A stretch of 21,709 nt of DNA from a virus. Each line of letters opens with the position of its first letter. The first letter of the stretch is position 1. The notes beneath the pieces were generated by a model, which did not search any database, was not told the origin of the DNA, and saw nothing but the letters and a program-made list of their open reading frames with translations. Where the stretch lies: positions 1-21,709 of the IMG/VR virus record IMGVR_UViG_3300028027_000266. The stretch is one strand, 5' to 3'. A program made the position numbers and the translations under genes. This document shows positions 12,837-19,751 of this stretch, piece after piece.

Positions 12837-13594
12837 TCAGTATACCCCCAGGCCTCATCATCTACTGTAAACTTTTGGGTACCTTCACGACCATCTAAAT
12901 GATACGAACGTTTAATATTTCCTTCTGGGTGGTATATCCAAAGTTTGTGTTTGTCCCAACCCTCTTCATCAAACTCACCATAAGGCAAAACATCATCTTG
13001 AACTTTTCCATGAAACCTATCCTCAATAAAAGTTTTATCATCGCAAAAGGGAAGAACAACATCTCTATAATATTTAACTGTACTTAGGTGTGGACGTTGA
13101 CTCCATTGAGCAGTTTTCATAAAACCATCATCAAGTCCAAACATTAAATGTTCGTGTGGTTCAGGTATCACTGCCTCAAAATGAAATCTAATGGTGTTAG
13201 CCTTTTCATATTCAAGCATATCTAGACATTTTTGCCAATCAATTTCATGGTCTGGAGTAATTGGTGCATCTCCTTCAACATAAAGCATTGCAGAAGTATT
13301 AATAATATCAATTGTTTCTTTCATCATTGTTGTTTGATGGCTATGCTCATTAAAAACTATTGGTAAAACATTTTTCCACTCATGTAAACACTTCCATAAA
13401 ATTCTATTTTTATATTCATCGTAATCTATTTTACGAGACATGCGTTCTTCACGCAGACCATCCATTTGTAAAACAATTTCGTTGTTAGGAAAGTGAACTC
13501 TAATAGTAGAAATTGTTTCATCAATTATCTTAGTATTTGGATGGCTTGGTAAAACAGAAGTAGCAACAACAATAGTTACATCATTTTTATTCAT
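12833..13594 (-). CDS. glycosyltransferase-like GT-A protein
   Basis: The protein is 253 residues. It begins NDVTIVVATSVLPSHPNTKIIDETISTI, the usual GT2 first strand and helix, followed by NEIVLQMDG. Around residue 100 MLYVEGDAPI supplies an acidic ExD motif in the place of DxD. The C-terminal half is rich in aromatic and acidic residues (FIEDRFHGKVQDDV, KLWIYHPEGNIKRSYHLDG). The fold assignment rests on the N-terminal pattern and context. It overlaps the neighbours by 4 (ATGA) and 8 bases, so it is clearly part of the cassette. Confidence 0.75.
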   Translation of the reverse strand: MNKNDVTIVVATSVLPSHPNTKIIDETISTIRVHFPNNEIVLQMDGLREERMSRKIDYDEYKNRILWKCLHEWKNVLPIVFNEHSHQTTMMKETIDIINTSAMLYVEGDAPITPDHEIDWQKCLDMLEYEKANTIRFHFEAVIPEPHEHLMFGLDDGFMKTAQWSQRPHLSTVKYYRDVVLPFCDDKTFIEDRFHGKVQDDVLPYGEFDEEGWDKHKLWIYHPEGNIKRSYHLDGREGTQKFTVDDEAWGYTE

Positions 13595-14441
13595 AGAGAT
13601 CCCTCATTACTTTAATAGAAAAATCTCTTTTATATTTAATCCACCAACACACAACCTGATGCATATTATTTGGGTAATTATTAATAAGATTAGGAAGCAT
13701 TTCTTGCAGTTGATTCCAGTTTTTAACTTTTTCAATTGGAATTCCTGCAGGGTAAACATAGTTAAAATAATCAGTCATTTCACCCTTAGAGTCAACACGA
13801 TCACCAATAGGCAAAGCCAACATCTCAATAGCCTCAAAGAATCTAAAGGTGTCTATAACTTGGGCACCAGCAGGGGCTGGAACAACCCTAGCCTTTGATA
13901 GAGTGCGGTAGTAGTCTTTAGGCTGTTCTCCCTGGGCAAAGCCTTCTGTGGGCTTATAAAGGGCATTTGGTAGACTTGGCATGACTTCTGCTAACTGTTG
14001 TCTACGTTGATGTGTTATTTGTCCACCAAAATAAATATCATATTCTTTAACAGGATAATCAGGCAAGTTAGACTTTAAATGCTGTGGCGGACCAATAAAA
14101 AATTTATTATATTTTTCATGTTTTTGATGTGGATACTGAACCCAAATAGAGATATTGGGGTGACCAATTTTGTCTACATTAAATTGAGCGCTTTCGTCAC
14201 CAGTTATAAACAAAACAACTCTATCAAGATTTTTTAATTGGTTTGATATTTCTTTTTCTTTACCAGCATTGCCATGTCCAGGTATGACAACAAAGCCACG
14301 ATCTGCTTTTGGTATTTCTTTTACAACCAATTGATTAACATTATTTTTTTCAAATGTCTCTTTAAGTAGTCCATAGTCCCATTTTCCATCTGCAGCATCA
14401 AGTGGATCAATAGAATATATATATGCTTTAGGCTGATTCAT
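13587..14441 (-). CDS. exostosin/GT47-like glycosyltransferase
   Basis: I choose ATG 14441 (284 residues, MNQPKAYIYSIDP); an in-frame ATG at 14459 adds six residues (MRFIFI) without a ribosome site. The N-terminal half has Rossmann-like strands (GFVVIPGHG, RVVLFITGDES). The C-terminal half contains YDIYFGGQITHQRRQQL and DYYRTLSKARVVPAPAGAQ followed by DTFRFFEAIEMLALPIGD, matching the donor-site pattern of exostosin-like enzymes (..P.G....R..EA...G.iPVi). Substrate is unknown. It overlaps both neighbouring cassette genes. Confidence 0.75.
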   Translation of the reverse strand: MNQPKAYIYSIDPLDAADGKWDYGLLKETFEKNNVNQLVVKEIPKADRGFVVIPGHGNAGKEKEISNQLKNLDRVVLFITGDESAQFNVDKIGHPNISIWVQYPHQKHEKYNKFFIGPPQHLKSNLPDYPVKEYDIYFGGQITHQRRQQLAEVMPSLPNALYKPTEGFAQGEQPKDYYRTLSKARVVPAPAGAQVIDTFRFFEAIEMLALPIGDRVDSKGEMTDYFNYVYPAGIPIEKVKNWNQLQEMLPNLINNYPNNMHQVVCWWIKYKRDFSIKVMRDLYE

Positions 14442-15153
14442 AATAAAGATGAACCTCATGCTGATAGTCTAAAATTGTTTCGGTATATCCTAGTCCCTTG
14501 GTCCATTGTCTAAGATTATATAAAGATTCATCCCATTGCTGCAACATAAACTCAGGGTGTCCAGACAGCCAGATCTTGGGTTTGTACTCTCTAAGTACCC
14601 TCTCAGCCCCTCCCAGAACCCTCCATTCACTGCCCTCTACGTCCAACGAAATGGCAGTAGGTGGCTTAATGCCATGATCATAAACACAAGAGTCTATTGT
14701 TATCTGACCATAGGTATCTCCTTCAAGATATAACTCTTTAAATCCATGTGCTGCTTCAATTACATCATTAACCTCTGGTGGCCATTCGTTATAATATATT
14801 CTTGAAAGATCATTTATCTTATCAGAAGCAAAACCAGGAATACATACCATAGGAAGTTCTAGGTTGTTTGCTGTCCAAGTTGCAGGAAAATGTGACCACA
14901 CTTTAGGGTTTGGTTCAAATAAAACTACTTCTGCTCCCCACATTTGGCAGAGTGCTGGAAACTCTCCTTCTTCTGCACCAACATAGTAAACAACATCACC
15001 TTTGCCAATGTTTTGGTGCATTGACTTTAGTCTAGGCTTTTCCCAACCTTGTTGCTCATACCATTCAGGTCTATCTGCACGGTGTTTAGGCAGCATCATT
15101 TCAAACTCTCCGTTTAAAACTGCTTTAACCATTTCTGTCATTTTTGTATCCAT
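14428..15153 (-). CDS. FkbM-family SAM-dependent methyltransferase
   Basis: The protein is 241 residues. GDVVYYVGAEEGEFPALC (52-69) is the SAM-binding first strand and Gly loop, VVLFEPNP (76-83) carries the acidic residue at the end of strand 2, and AISLDVEGSEWRVLGGAERVL (split at 171-176, DVEGSE) is the FkbM signature, followed by PKIWLSGHPE. FkbM enzymes O-methylate sugars and other hydroxyls. In this cassette a sugar methyl cap is the likely product. Start is ATG 15153, or ATG 15141, which would give an ATGA overlap with the epimerase stop. Confidence 0.88.
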   Translation of the reverse strand: MDTKMTEMVKAVLNGEFEMMLPKHRADRPEWYEQQGWEKPRLKSMHQNIGKGDVVYYVGAEEGEFPALCQMWGAEVVLFEPNPKVWSHFPATWTANNLELPMVCIPGFASDKINDLSRIYYNEWPPEVNDVIEAAHGFKELYLEGDTYGQITIDSCVYDHGIKPPTAISLDVEGSEWRVLGGAERVLREYKPKIWLSGHPEFMLQQWDESLYNLRQWTKGLGYTETILDYQHEVHLYYESA

Positions 15154-16022
15154 TCCATAAGGGATACCTTTGGCATCCAGCCAGTTAAATCTTTAAACTT
15201 TTGATTTGATGCAAGAGTTTCCTGAACTTCCCCAACTCTTGGCGGTATAAACTTAACATCATTTGAAATCATATTAGCAATATCAAGTATAGAATAGTTA
15301 CTTCCATACCCAATATTGTATACCTCTCCAAATCCATCTTTAACTTCAGATGCAAGTATATTTGCTTCTACCACATCAGATATGTGTGTAAAGTCTCTGC
15401 GTTGAGATCCATCTCCAACTACTGTTAGTGGTTTTGACTCATGATATTGTTTTAAGAATAGCCCTATTACTGGAGCATACTGTCCTTTTAATGGCTGCCT
15501 ATCTCCATAAACATTAAAGTATCTGAGCGATATAGTTTTAAGACCATAAAGGTTATAATAAACTTTTGCAAGGTTTTCACCAAAAACTTTAGCAGCAGAG
15601 TATGGTGTTAGTGGGTCAGATGGCTGTGTTTCTATGTTTGGAAGTATTGCCTTCTTGCCATAAGCAGAGGATGTACTAGAATAGATTAGCCTATCTATAT
15701 TGTTTACCCTACAAAGTTCAAGAATATTGGCTGTCCCTACTGCATTTGAATGAATGGATTTTTTAGGATTTAGTATTGCTGGCTGTATTCTTGCATCAGA
15801 TGCAACGTGAAATACGCAGTCAACATCCTTAAAGAGTGGAGCAATTAGATCATAATCACAAATATCATACTTATAATTTTGTGCCTGATCATTCCAATAG
15901 AATTGATCATGACATTCTGCAGACTCATCATCAATACAAATCACATCATGGCCAAGATTAATTAACTTATTAACTAAGTTAGATCCAATAAAACCAGCAC
16001 CACCAGTAACTAAATACTTCAC
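15138..16022 (-). CDS. NAD-dependent nucleotide-sugar epimerase/dehydratase (extended SDR)
   Basis: The protein is 294 residues. It has TGGAGFIGS (6-14, NAD-binding GxxGxxG), FHVASDARI, the catalytic region YSSTSSAYG (114-122) with YSAAK (Y141, K145), and LRYFNVYGDRQ, followed by VVGDGSQRRDFTHISDV and the usual C-terminal substrate region. This set is typical of UDP-glucose 4-epimerase or UDP-sugar dehydratase-like enzymes; motifs alone do not fix the sugar. It presumably makes the activated sugar used by the surrounding transferases. ATGA overlaps the 16019 gene upstream. Confidence 0.92.
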   Translation of the reverse strand: MKYLVTGGAGFIGSNLVNKLINLGHDVICIDDESAECHDQFYWNDQAQNYKYDICDYDLIAPLFKDVDCVFHVASDARIQPAILNPKKSIHSNAVGTANILELCRVNNIDRLIYSSTSSAYGKKAILPNIETQPSDPLTPYSAAKVFGENLAKVYYNLYGLKTISLRYFNVYGDRQPLKGQYAPVIGLFLKQYHESKPLTVVGDGSQRRDFTHISDVVEANILASEVKDGFGEVYNIGYGSNYSILDIANMISNDVKFIPPRVGEVQETLASNQKFKDLTGWMPKVSLMEWIQK

Positions 16023-16972
16023 TTAATTTCCAACACTTCTAAGATATTTTTCCATCTATTAATATATGTATGGTCTACTTTTGTTCTTTCATGACCAGCC
16101 ATACGAATAGTTTCTCTTTCTTCTTCATGCTCTAGATAATAATTAATCTTTTCTTCTAGATCTTTTAAATTTCCATGCTCATATAGAACAATCTCTTTGT
16201 CTGTAAAAAGATCTTCAAGGCCCTTGATTCGAGGGTAGATAGTAAATGCTCCACGACCAGTACTCTCAAACATTCTATCACTTGTATAGTAAGGATAGTT
16301 AAATCCAATGTTAAGACTATCACCAATTGCTATCTTGCTGCGAGCATAAATCTTGTTTAGTGCATCCCCACGAACTGTTCCTGTGTCACCATCGCCACCA
16401 ACATGAAGAAAACGTTTTCCATATAATGATCTTAGGTGGTTTATTAGTTGTGGTCGATAGGGATATTCTGGGTGATAACCCTTGCTTCCAACAAATATAA
16501 CATCATAGTCAAAGGTATTATCATACGCTGGATGAATATAGCATTCTTTATCGTATACACCAGCAGGAAGAAAATGTCCTTTCACTTCTGTATTTTCATT
16601 AAACCAATCAGTCATTAACTTATCTGTAGCAAAGAAATGACCAATGGTTTTATAAAATGGATCCTCTTCAAGATCTTTTTGACGCTCAATACCAAACCAT
16701 AAATCAAGATGGTATGTCATTGTTGGAATGTTTGCTTCTTTTAGTTTAATTAGAACATCTTCCATACCGATATTTCCTGGAGTATCCCAGCCGTGTGTGT
16801 GAACCCAGATAAATAAATCACTCTCTAATGATTCCCCAAGGATGCGCTGGCTCCTTGCCTCACGTTCTTGCATTTTAACGACGGTATGTCCAAGGGATTC
16901 CAAAGACTTTACGTGATGATTCTCACTACTATAGTCAACACCAAAGTTACCTAAGAAAACAATTTTAGCCAA
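16019..16972 (-). CDS. GT-B glycosyltransferase (CgeB/Glycos_transf_1_2 type)
   Basis: The 317-residue protein is read from TTG 16972 (MAKIVFLGNFGVDYSSENHHV), with GGGG 6 bases upstream; no ATG lies nearby. An N-terminal Rossmann-like half (KIVFLGNFG, SDLFIWVHTHGW, MTYHLDLWFG) is followed by YDVIFVGSKGYHPEYPYR and a C-terminal donor half with KIAIGDSLN, TSDRMFESTGRGAFTIYPRIKGLEDLF and a final helix (HEEERETIRMAGHERT). The latter is characteristic of the Glycos_transf_1_2 (CgeB-like) domain. It is the first gene of the six-gene minus-strand cassette. Confidence 0.85.
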   Translation of the reverse strand: MAKIVFLGNFGVDYSSENHHVKSLESLGHTVVKMQEREARSQRILGESLESDLFIWVHTHGWDTPGNIGMEDVLIKLKEANIPTMTYHLDLWFGIERQKDLEEDPFYKTIGHFFATDKLMTDWFNENTEVKGHFLPAGVYDKECYIHPAYDNTFDYDVIFVGSKGYHPEYPYRPQLINHLRSLYGKRFLHVGGDGDTGTVRGDALNKIYARSKIAIGDSLNIGFNYPYYTSDRMFESTGRGAFTIYPRIKGLEDLFTDKEIVLYEHGNLKDLEEKINYYLEHEEERETIRMAGHERTKVDHTYINRWKNILEVLEIK

Positions 16973-16985
16973 AATGCACCCCTTT

Positions 16986-16998
16986 TACAATAATTGTA
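16986..16998. repeat. 13-bp palindrome in the divergent promoter region (possible operator)
   Basis: TACAATAATTGTA is a perfect dyad (TACAAT-A-ATTGTA). It covers the -10 of the cassette promoter. Its half-site ACAAT resembles the ACAATT dyad at 20381-20394. Confidence 0.5.
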
Positions 16999-17001
16999 CC
17001 A
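16993..17001 (-). promoter_or_regulatory. extended -10 promoter of the glycan cassette
   Basis: On the minus strand TGG-TACAAT would start transcription near 16986, directly upstream of AAAAGGGG and the TTG start at 16972. A second -10-like TATACT (17015-17010) lies further upstream. Neither has a convincing -35. Confidence 0.5.
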
Positions 17002-17011
17002 CAATCTATAG

Positions 17012-17017
17012 TATAAT
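17012..17017 (+). promoter_or_regulatory. -10 element with leaderless start at 17025
   Basis: TATAAT lies 7 bases before ATG 17025. No TGN extension and no clear -35 are seen. It overlaps the minus-strand TATACT at 17010-17015, so the two directions may compete. Confidence 0.5.
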
Positions 17018-17024
17018 GGTAGGT

Positions 17025-17885
17025 ATGGCTGATACATATACTCCGAATTCTGGCATGAAGGCTGCTGCCAGACGTGCATTAAAGTGGAAAGAAGATGGCA
17101 AAGCAACTGGTGCTGGAACTCCTGTAGGTTGGGGAAGAGCAACAGATATCGTTAATGGATCTGCAATGTCTCTTGATACAGTAAAAAGAATGTACTCATT
17201 TTTTTCACGGCACGAAGTAGATAAAAAAGGTAAAGACTTTTACAATACATCTAACCCATCTAATGGTCGTATCATGTGGGATGCATGGGGCGGAGATGCA
17301 GGATTCTCTTGGTCAAGAGCAATTGTAAATAGAACTAAAGAGTCATCAGATATCTTTATGGATTTTGGTAAGTTTGTTGGTGGTGCAGAAATACTAACAA
17401 AAATTTTTGCTATAGAAAAAAATGAACACACAATTAAAGAAGGCGACTTCGTAATGGGTAGAACTTCTGAAGGCATTATTCATGGCATGGTTGAACACAT
17501 TATGACTGAAGGCGGAGTCTATGGAGTTCCTGGAACTGAGTATGCTATTCAATCTATGCCACCAGAAAATCCAGCAATGGCTGTTAGAATTTACGAAGAA
17601 GAAGACGGTACATGGGAACCAACAGCATATAGCATTGGTATGATGTACAAAGATGCTGAACTTATTGACATGAATAACCATATGATGGAAGAAGAAGATG
17701 ATATGGACAAGGCAGCAAAGCCCAACTATGCAAATATTATTAAGCCCCGCAAAGGTGAGCCAAAAGATAAAGAGTTATACGCAAGAGTAAAGGCTGCAGC
17801 AAAAGCAAAATTTAGTGTGTACCCATCAGCAGTAGCAAATGCTTGGGTAGTTGCTGAATATAAACGACGTGGTGGCAAGTACTAA
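17025..17885 (+). CDS. three-part conserved phage protein (DUF5872-like ends)
   Basis: The start is ATG 17025 (286 residues, MADTYTPNSGMKAAARRALK); the frame stays open to 16974, which lies in the promoter region. N-terminal part (11-100): VGWGRATDIVNG, VKRMYSFFSRHEVDKK and GRIMWDAWGGDAGFSWSR, a module common in phage assembly genes. Middle (138-200): EGDFVMGRTSEGIIHGMVEHI...VPG and MAVRIYEEEDGTWEPT, a small beta-barrel-like module. C-terminal (240-286): LYARVKAAAKAKF, YPSAVANAWVVAEYKRRGG, a helical module. In other phages these modules occur alone or fused to prohead proteases or portal-linked proteins (memory). No protease residues are visible here. Function is unknown; virion assembly is likely. 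Confidence 0.8.
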   Translation: MADTYTPNSGMKAAARRALKWKEDGKATGAGTPVGWGRATDIVNGSAMSLDTVKRMYSFFSRHEVDKKGKDFYNTSNPSNGRIMWDAWGGDAGFSWSRAIVNRTKESSDIFMDFGKFVGGAEILTKIFAIEKNEHTIKEGDFVMGRTSEGIIHGMVEHIMTEGGVYGVPGTEYAIQSMPPENPAMAVRIYEEEDGTWEPTAYSIGMMYKDAELIDMNNHMMEEEDDMDKAAKPNYANIIKPRKGEPKDKELYARVKAAAKAKFSVYPSAVANAWVVAEYKRRGGKY

Positions 17886-17887
17886 AG

Positions 17888-17960
17888 TACCCCTGGCAGG
17901 AATCGAACCTGCGACGCATGGCTTAGAAGTCCATCGTTCTGTCCACTGAACTACAGAGGT
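17888..17960 (-). tRNA. tRNA-Arg(TCT), no CCA
   Basis: On the minus strand ACCTCTG pairs with CAGGGGT, the anticodon loop is CTTCTAA (anticodon TCT, 17927-17925), and the T-arm is GCAGG-TTCGATT-CCTGC. Discriminator A is followed by CTT, so CCA must be added. It reads AGA codons, which are abundant in these AT-rich genes. Confidence 0.93.
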
Positions 17961-17964
17961 GTAG

Positions 17965-18035
17965 TAGGCCTAGAAGGTAATGCTCCTTCTTCTCAGGATT
18001 AAAAGTCCTGAGCATCACTTTAATGCTTTAGGCCC
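17965..18035 (-). tRNA. tRNA-Lys(TTT)-like, atypical D- and T-loops
   Basis: The cloverleaf folds fully: GGGCCTA/TAGGCCT (first pair G-U), D-stem GCAT/ATGC, anticodon stem CAGGA/TCCTG with loop CTTTTAA (TTT), and T-stem GAAGG/CCTTC. However, the T-loop is AGCATTA instead of TTCRANN, and the D-loop TAAAGTG lacks GG. No CCA is encoded. It lies 4 bases from each neighbouring tRNA. It may be a divergent functional tRNA, a decoy, or decaying. Confidence 0.7.
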
Positions 18036-18039
18036 TTAG

Positions 18040-18113
18040 TACACCAGGTAGGACTTGAACCTACGATAACCGAATTATGAGTTCGGGGCCTTAACCAACT
18101 TGGCTACTGGTGC
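18040..18113 (-). tRNA. tRNA-Met(CAT) (or Ile2), no CCA
   Basis: On the minus strand GCACCAG pairs with CTGGTGT (first pair G-U). The D-arm has TTGG, the anticodon stem CCGAA/TTCGG holds loop CTCATAA (CAT), and the T-arm is GTAGG-TTCAAGT-CCTAC. Discriminator A is followed by CTA. The CAT anticodon could also be a lysidine-modified tRNA-Ile. Confidence 0.92.
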
Positions 18114-18119
18114 TTAGTT

Positions 18120-18389
18120 TTATTTTTTTGGTTTAGGTTTAGGCATTCTATCTTTAATTAATTCAATAACTGAATCAATACCCTCAGCATATGCCATTGC
18201 ATCATCTTTAGCCCACATTAATTCACCAGTATCTTTATGAAAACTAGATCCACGGTAAACTAAATAGTCATGCTTTGCTTGCTCAAATAGTTCAATTAAC
18301 TGTTTTCTTTCAAAAGCAACAGCCTTTGCACAACCATTGCATGGACAAGCCCATTCACCACGAGCAGGGGTTTGATTTGGATCAGCCAC
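18120..18389 (-). CDS. small phage protein with N-terminal Cys cluster
   Basis: I choose GTG 18389 (89 residues), which overlaps the preceding stop by 8 bases; the frame is open to ATG 18443, but that would overlap 62 bases. The protein starts MADPNQTPARGEWACPCNGCAKAV, with CxCxxC as a possible metal site. Helices follow (RKQLIELFEQAKHDY, AMAYAEGIDSVIELIKDRM), then a Pro/Lys tail (PKPKPKK). Its CPCNGCxKAV pattern resembles other short actinophage proteins. The gene lies directly upstream of the tRNA cluster, probably in one transcript. Confidence 0.72.
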   Translation of the reverse strand: MADPNQTPARGEWACPCNGCAKAVAFERKQLIELFEQAKHDYLVYRGSSFHKDTGELMWAKDDAMAYAEGIDSVIELIKDRMPKPKPKK

Positions 18390-18612
18390 TTGTATCGTCA
18401 AACACTTCGTTTTTACCTTGAACAATAGAGCGACAGGCTTCAAATGCTTTACGAGTTCTGCGGCTTTTTACAAACCCCTTACGCTCCCAGATCTGCTGGG
18501 TAAAGAGAATGTCTTGATCCATTTGCTCACGAATTTCTTTAACAGTCATGATAATCATTTCCATTAAATCTTTCTTCTTATCGTCATCAAGTTCTTCGAT
18601 CCAACTATTCAT
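18382..18612 (-). CDS. small helical protein
   Basis: The 76-residue protein begins MNSWIEELDDDKKKDLMEMIIMTVKE and continues as mostly helical charged sequence (QIWERKGFVKSRRTRKAFEACRSIVQG). ATGA overlaps the stop of the upstream gene, and AAGGAAAA precedes the start. The acidic N-terminus and basic middle suggest a small regulator or inhibitor, but no motif is recognised. Confidence 0.7.
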   Translation of the reverse strand: MNSWIEELDDDKKKDLMEMIIMTVKEIREQMDQDILFTQQIWERKGFVKSRRTRKAFEACRSIVQGKNEVFDDTSG

Positions 18613-18821
18613 TTTATTTTCCTTCTAACTACTCCTGCAATTACTTCGGCAAACTGCTGTGAGTTTAAAGATTGTAAAAAATCTCCAGGAAGATCAACGG
18701 CTACTCCAGCCATTGCTAACTCACTTATGATTAAAGATCTTTGATATTGAAGGTAAAGTTCTGTTGTAATGTCAACATTATTTTTATTAGCCCAAGTTTC
18801 AAACTCTATCTCTTTACTCAT
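18609..18821 (-). CDS. small conserved phage protein
   Basis: I choose ATG 18821 (70 residues), which has GAAAGGGAAG just upstream; an ATG four codons earlier (18833) overlaps that ribosome site. The protein MSKEIEFETWANKNNVDI... is mainly helical (LYLQYQRSLIISELAMAGV, SQQFAEVIAGVVRRKIK). It overlaps the upstream zinc-ribbon gene by 8 bases and the downstream gene by 4. Function is unknown. Confidence 0.7.
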   Translation of the reverse strand: MSKEIEFETWANKNNVDITTELYLQYQRSLIISELAMAGVAVDLPGDFLQSLNSQQFAEVIAGVVRRKIK

Positions 18822-18921
18822 CTTCCCTTTCAAATTCTGCTAATGCATTGTTATTACTAAAACAATTACGACAATCTCCATTTATTAATCTTGATCCACA
18901 TACACCACAAAAGTTATCCAT
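18814..18921 (-). CDS. 35-residue zinc-ribbon microprotein
   Basis: MDNFCGVCGSRLINGDCRNC has two knuckles, CGVC and CRNC, separated by about eight residues, a compact zinc ribbon. An acidic tail (LAEFEREDE) follows. It overlaps the HNH-like gene upstream by 8 bases (ATGGATAA) and the next gene downstream by 8 bases (ATGAGTAA). Such overlaps on both sides argue for real translation despite the length. Confidence 0.7.
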   Translation of the reverse strand: MDNFCGVCGSRLINGDCRNCFSNNNALAEFEREDE

Positions 18922-19369
18922 TTTTTAATACCTTTACTATATCATGAAACCTATCAAAGTCGCAAACGTTTCTACCAAAATTTGCAAACCTAGTTGTTAT
19001 AACAATATTTTCTTTTGTGTAATCTCCATTTACATCAATCTTATCTATACTAGGACACATAGGATGTTTTGGCATCCAATCGGGATGTGATTTATAAAGC
19101 AGTTCTAAGTCTAAGTTTACACCAAACCAATAACACTTTCCATCTTGCTTGTCCCAAATTTCTTTTAGATCTTCTGGAGTTACATAAATTTTTGCTGGTA
19201 TCCATTCATGTTGATTAGGACCAGACACACCACCAACGCTAGATCCTTTACCTTCCATTCTACGCTTATTGGTAGAAGAGTTTATGATATTCCAATTACC
19301 TTCAGAGTCTTGGCGCACACCATTTGATAAGATAGTTGACCATAACTTTTTGAAGTAATCACGCTTCAT
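18914..19369 (-). CDS. HNH-like endonuclease
   Basis: ATG 19369 (151 residues) has GGAG 5 bases upstream and is preferred to ATG 19399. The second half carries QDGKCYWFGVNLD and then SIDKIDVNGDYTKENIVITTRFANFGRN, the usual order of phage HNH proteins (GxC..TG......SIDRID..GYT.eN). The first His of the HNH triad is replaced by the SIDKID Asp, as in many HNE/DHN variants, and the Asn of KENI is present. The N-terminal part (KKLWSTILSNGVRQDSEGNW) may bind DNA. It could be a homing-type or defence nuclease; it sits inside an intact operon rather than interrupting a gene. Confidence 0.72.
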   Translation of the reverse strand: MKRDYFKKLWSTILSNGVRQDSEGNWNIINSSTNKRRMEGKGSSVGGVSGPNQHEWIPAKIYVTPEDLKEIWDKQDGKCYWFGVNLDLELLYKSHPDWMPKHPMCPSIDKIDVNGDYTKENIVITTRFANFGRNVCDFDRFHDIVKVLKNG

Positions 19370-19571
19370 CTTTTCTCCAGTGTATAAAAGATTTAACATA
19401 CACTATTCCATAGGCTACTGCTGCAAATATAAAACCATATTGTTTTGTGGTCAGTGCATAAATAATCCAAAGACATTCATTTACACACAAAACCAACCAT
19501 CCCCAGATAGTTTTACGTCCAACTAAAAAGATTCCAGAAACGCCTATAAAGGCTAGTACCCACGACCACAT
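19359..19571 (-). CDS. small membrane protein, PnuC-half-like
   Basis: The protein is 70 residues with three hydrophobic stretches (WVLAFIGVSGIFLV, GWLVLCVNECLWIIYAL, FIFAAVAYGIVYV) and ends in a basic tail (HWRKDEA). The pattern W-G-W-L...W-I-x-Y-A-x-x-T-x-Q-Y-G recalls one half of nicotinamide-riboside transporters of the PnuC type. It is too short for a complete transporter unless it oligomerises. It starts 1 base after the preceding gene and overlaps the HNH-like gene by 11 bases. Confidence 0.72.
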   Translation of the reverse strand: MWSWVLAFIGVSGIFLVGRKTIWGWLVLCVNECLWIIYALTTKQYGFIFAAVAYGIVYVKSFIHWRKDEA

Positions 19572-19572
19572 A

Positions 19573-19698
19573 TTATTTTGACGATTCTAGTGGCATTACC
19601 GTTTCGCAAGGGCAGATAATTGATTCTGGAAGTTCGTGAACCTTGGTATTAATAATTATAGAAGTATTGCAATCTGGACATTTATAAGTGTTTTTCAT
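19573..19698 (-). CDS. 41-residue zinc-ribbon microprotein, leaderless
   Basis: MKNTYKCPDCNTSIIINTKV... has CPDC and then CPCE, enough for a zinc site. The ATG lies 6 bases after a strong -10 (19705-19710), with no Shine-Dalgarno sequence. It is the first gene of the operon that ends in the three tRNAs. Function is unknown; a nucleic-acid or RNA-polymerase contact is possible from size and fold. Confidence 0.75.
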   Translation of the reverse strand: MKNTYKCPDCNTSIIINTKVHELPESIICPCETVMPLESSK

Positions 19699-19704
19699 AT
19701 ACTC

Positions 19705-19733
19705 AGTATATCAAACTTTCCTTTTGAATGCAA
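19705..19733 (-). promoter_or_regulatory. strong minus-strand promoter, leaderless start at 19698
   Basis: On the minus strand TTGCAT (19733-19728), a 17-base spacer and TGA-TATACT (19710-19705) are followed after 6 bases by ATG. The spacer itself is TCAAA-N7-TTTGA, an inverted repeat. It probably drives the operon 19698 to 17888, including the tRNAs. Confidence 0.75.
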
Positions 19734-19736
19734 GTA

Positions 19737-19745
19737 TGGTATGAT
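19737..19745 (+). promoter_or_regulatory. extended -10, leaderless start at 19752
   Basis: TGG-TATGAT lies 6 bases before ATG 19752, divergent from the 19705-19733 promoter. No clear -35 is visible. Confidence 0.55.
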
Positions 19746-19751
19746 TAAATT

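Noticed and set aside
13659-13898. Plus-strand frame inside the exostosin-like gene, and similar frames at 12899-13087 and 14536-14733
   Set aside because: All are antisense to well-supported cassette genes and show no protein-like pattern.
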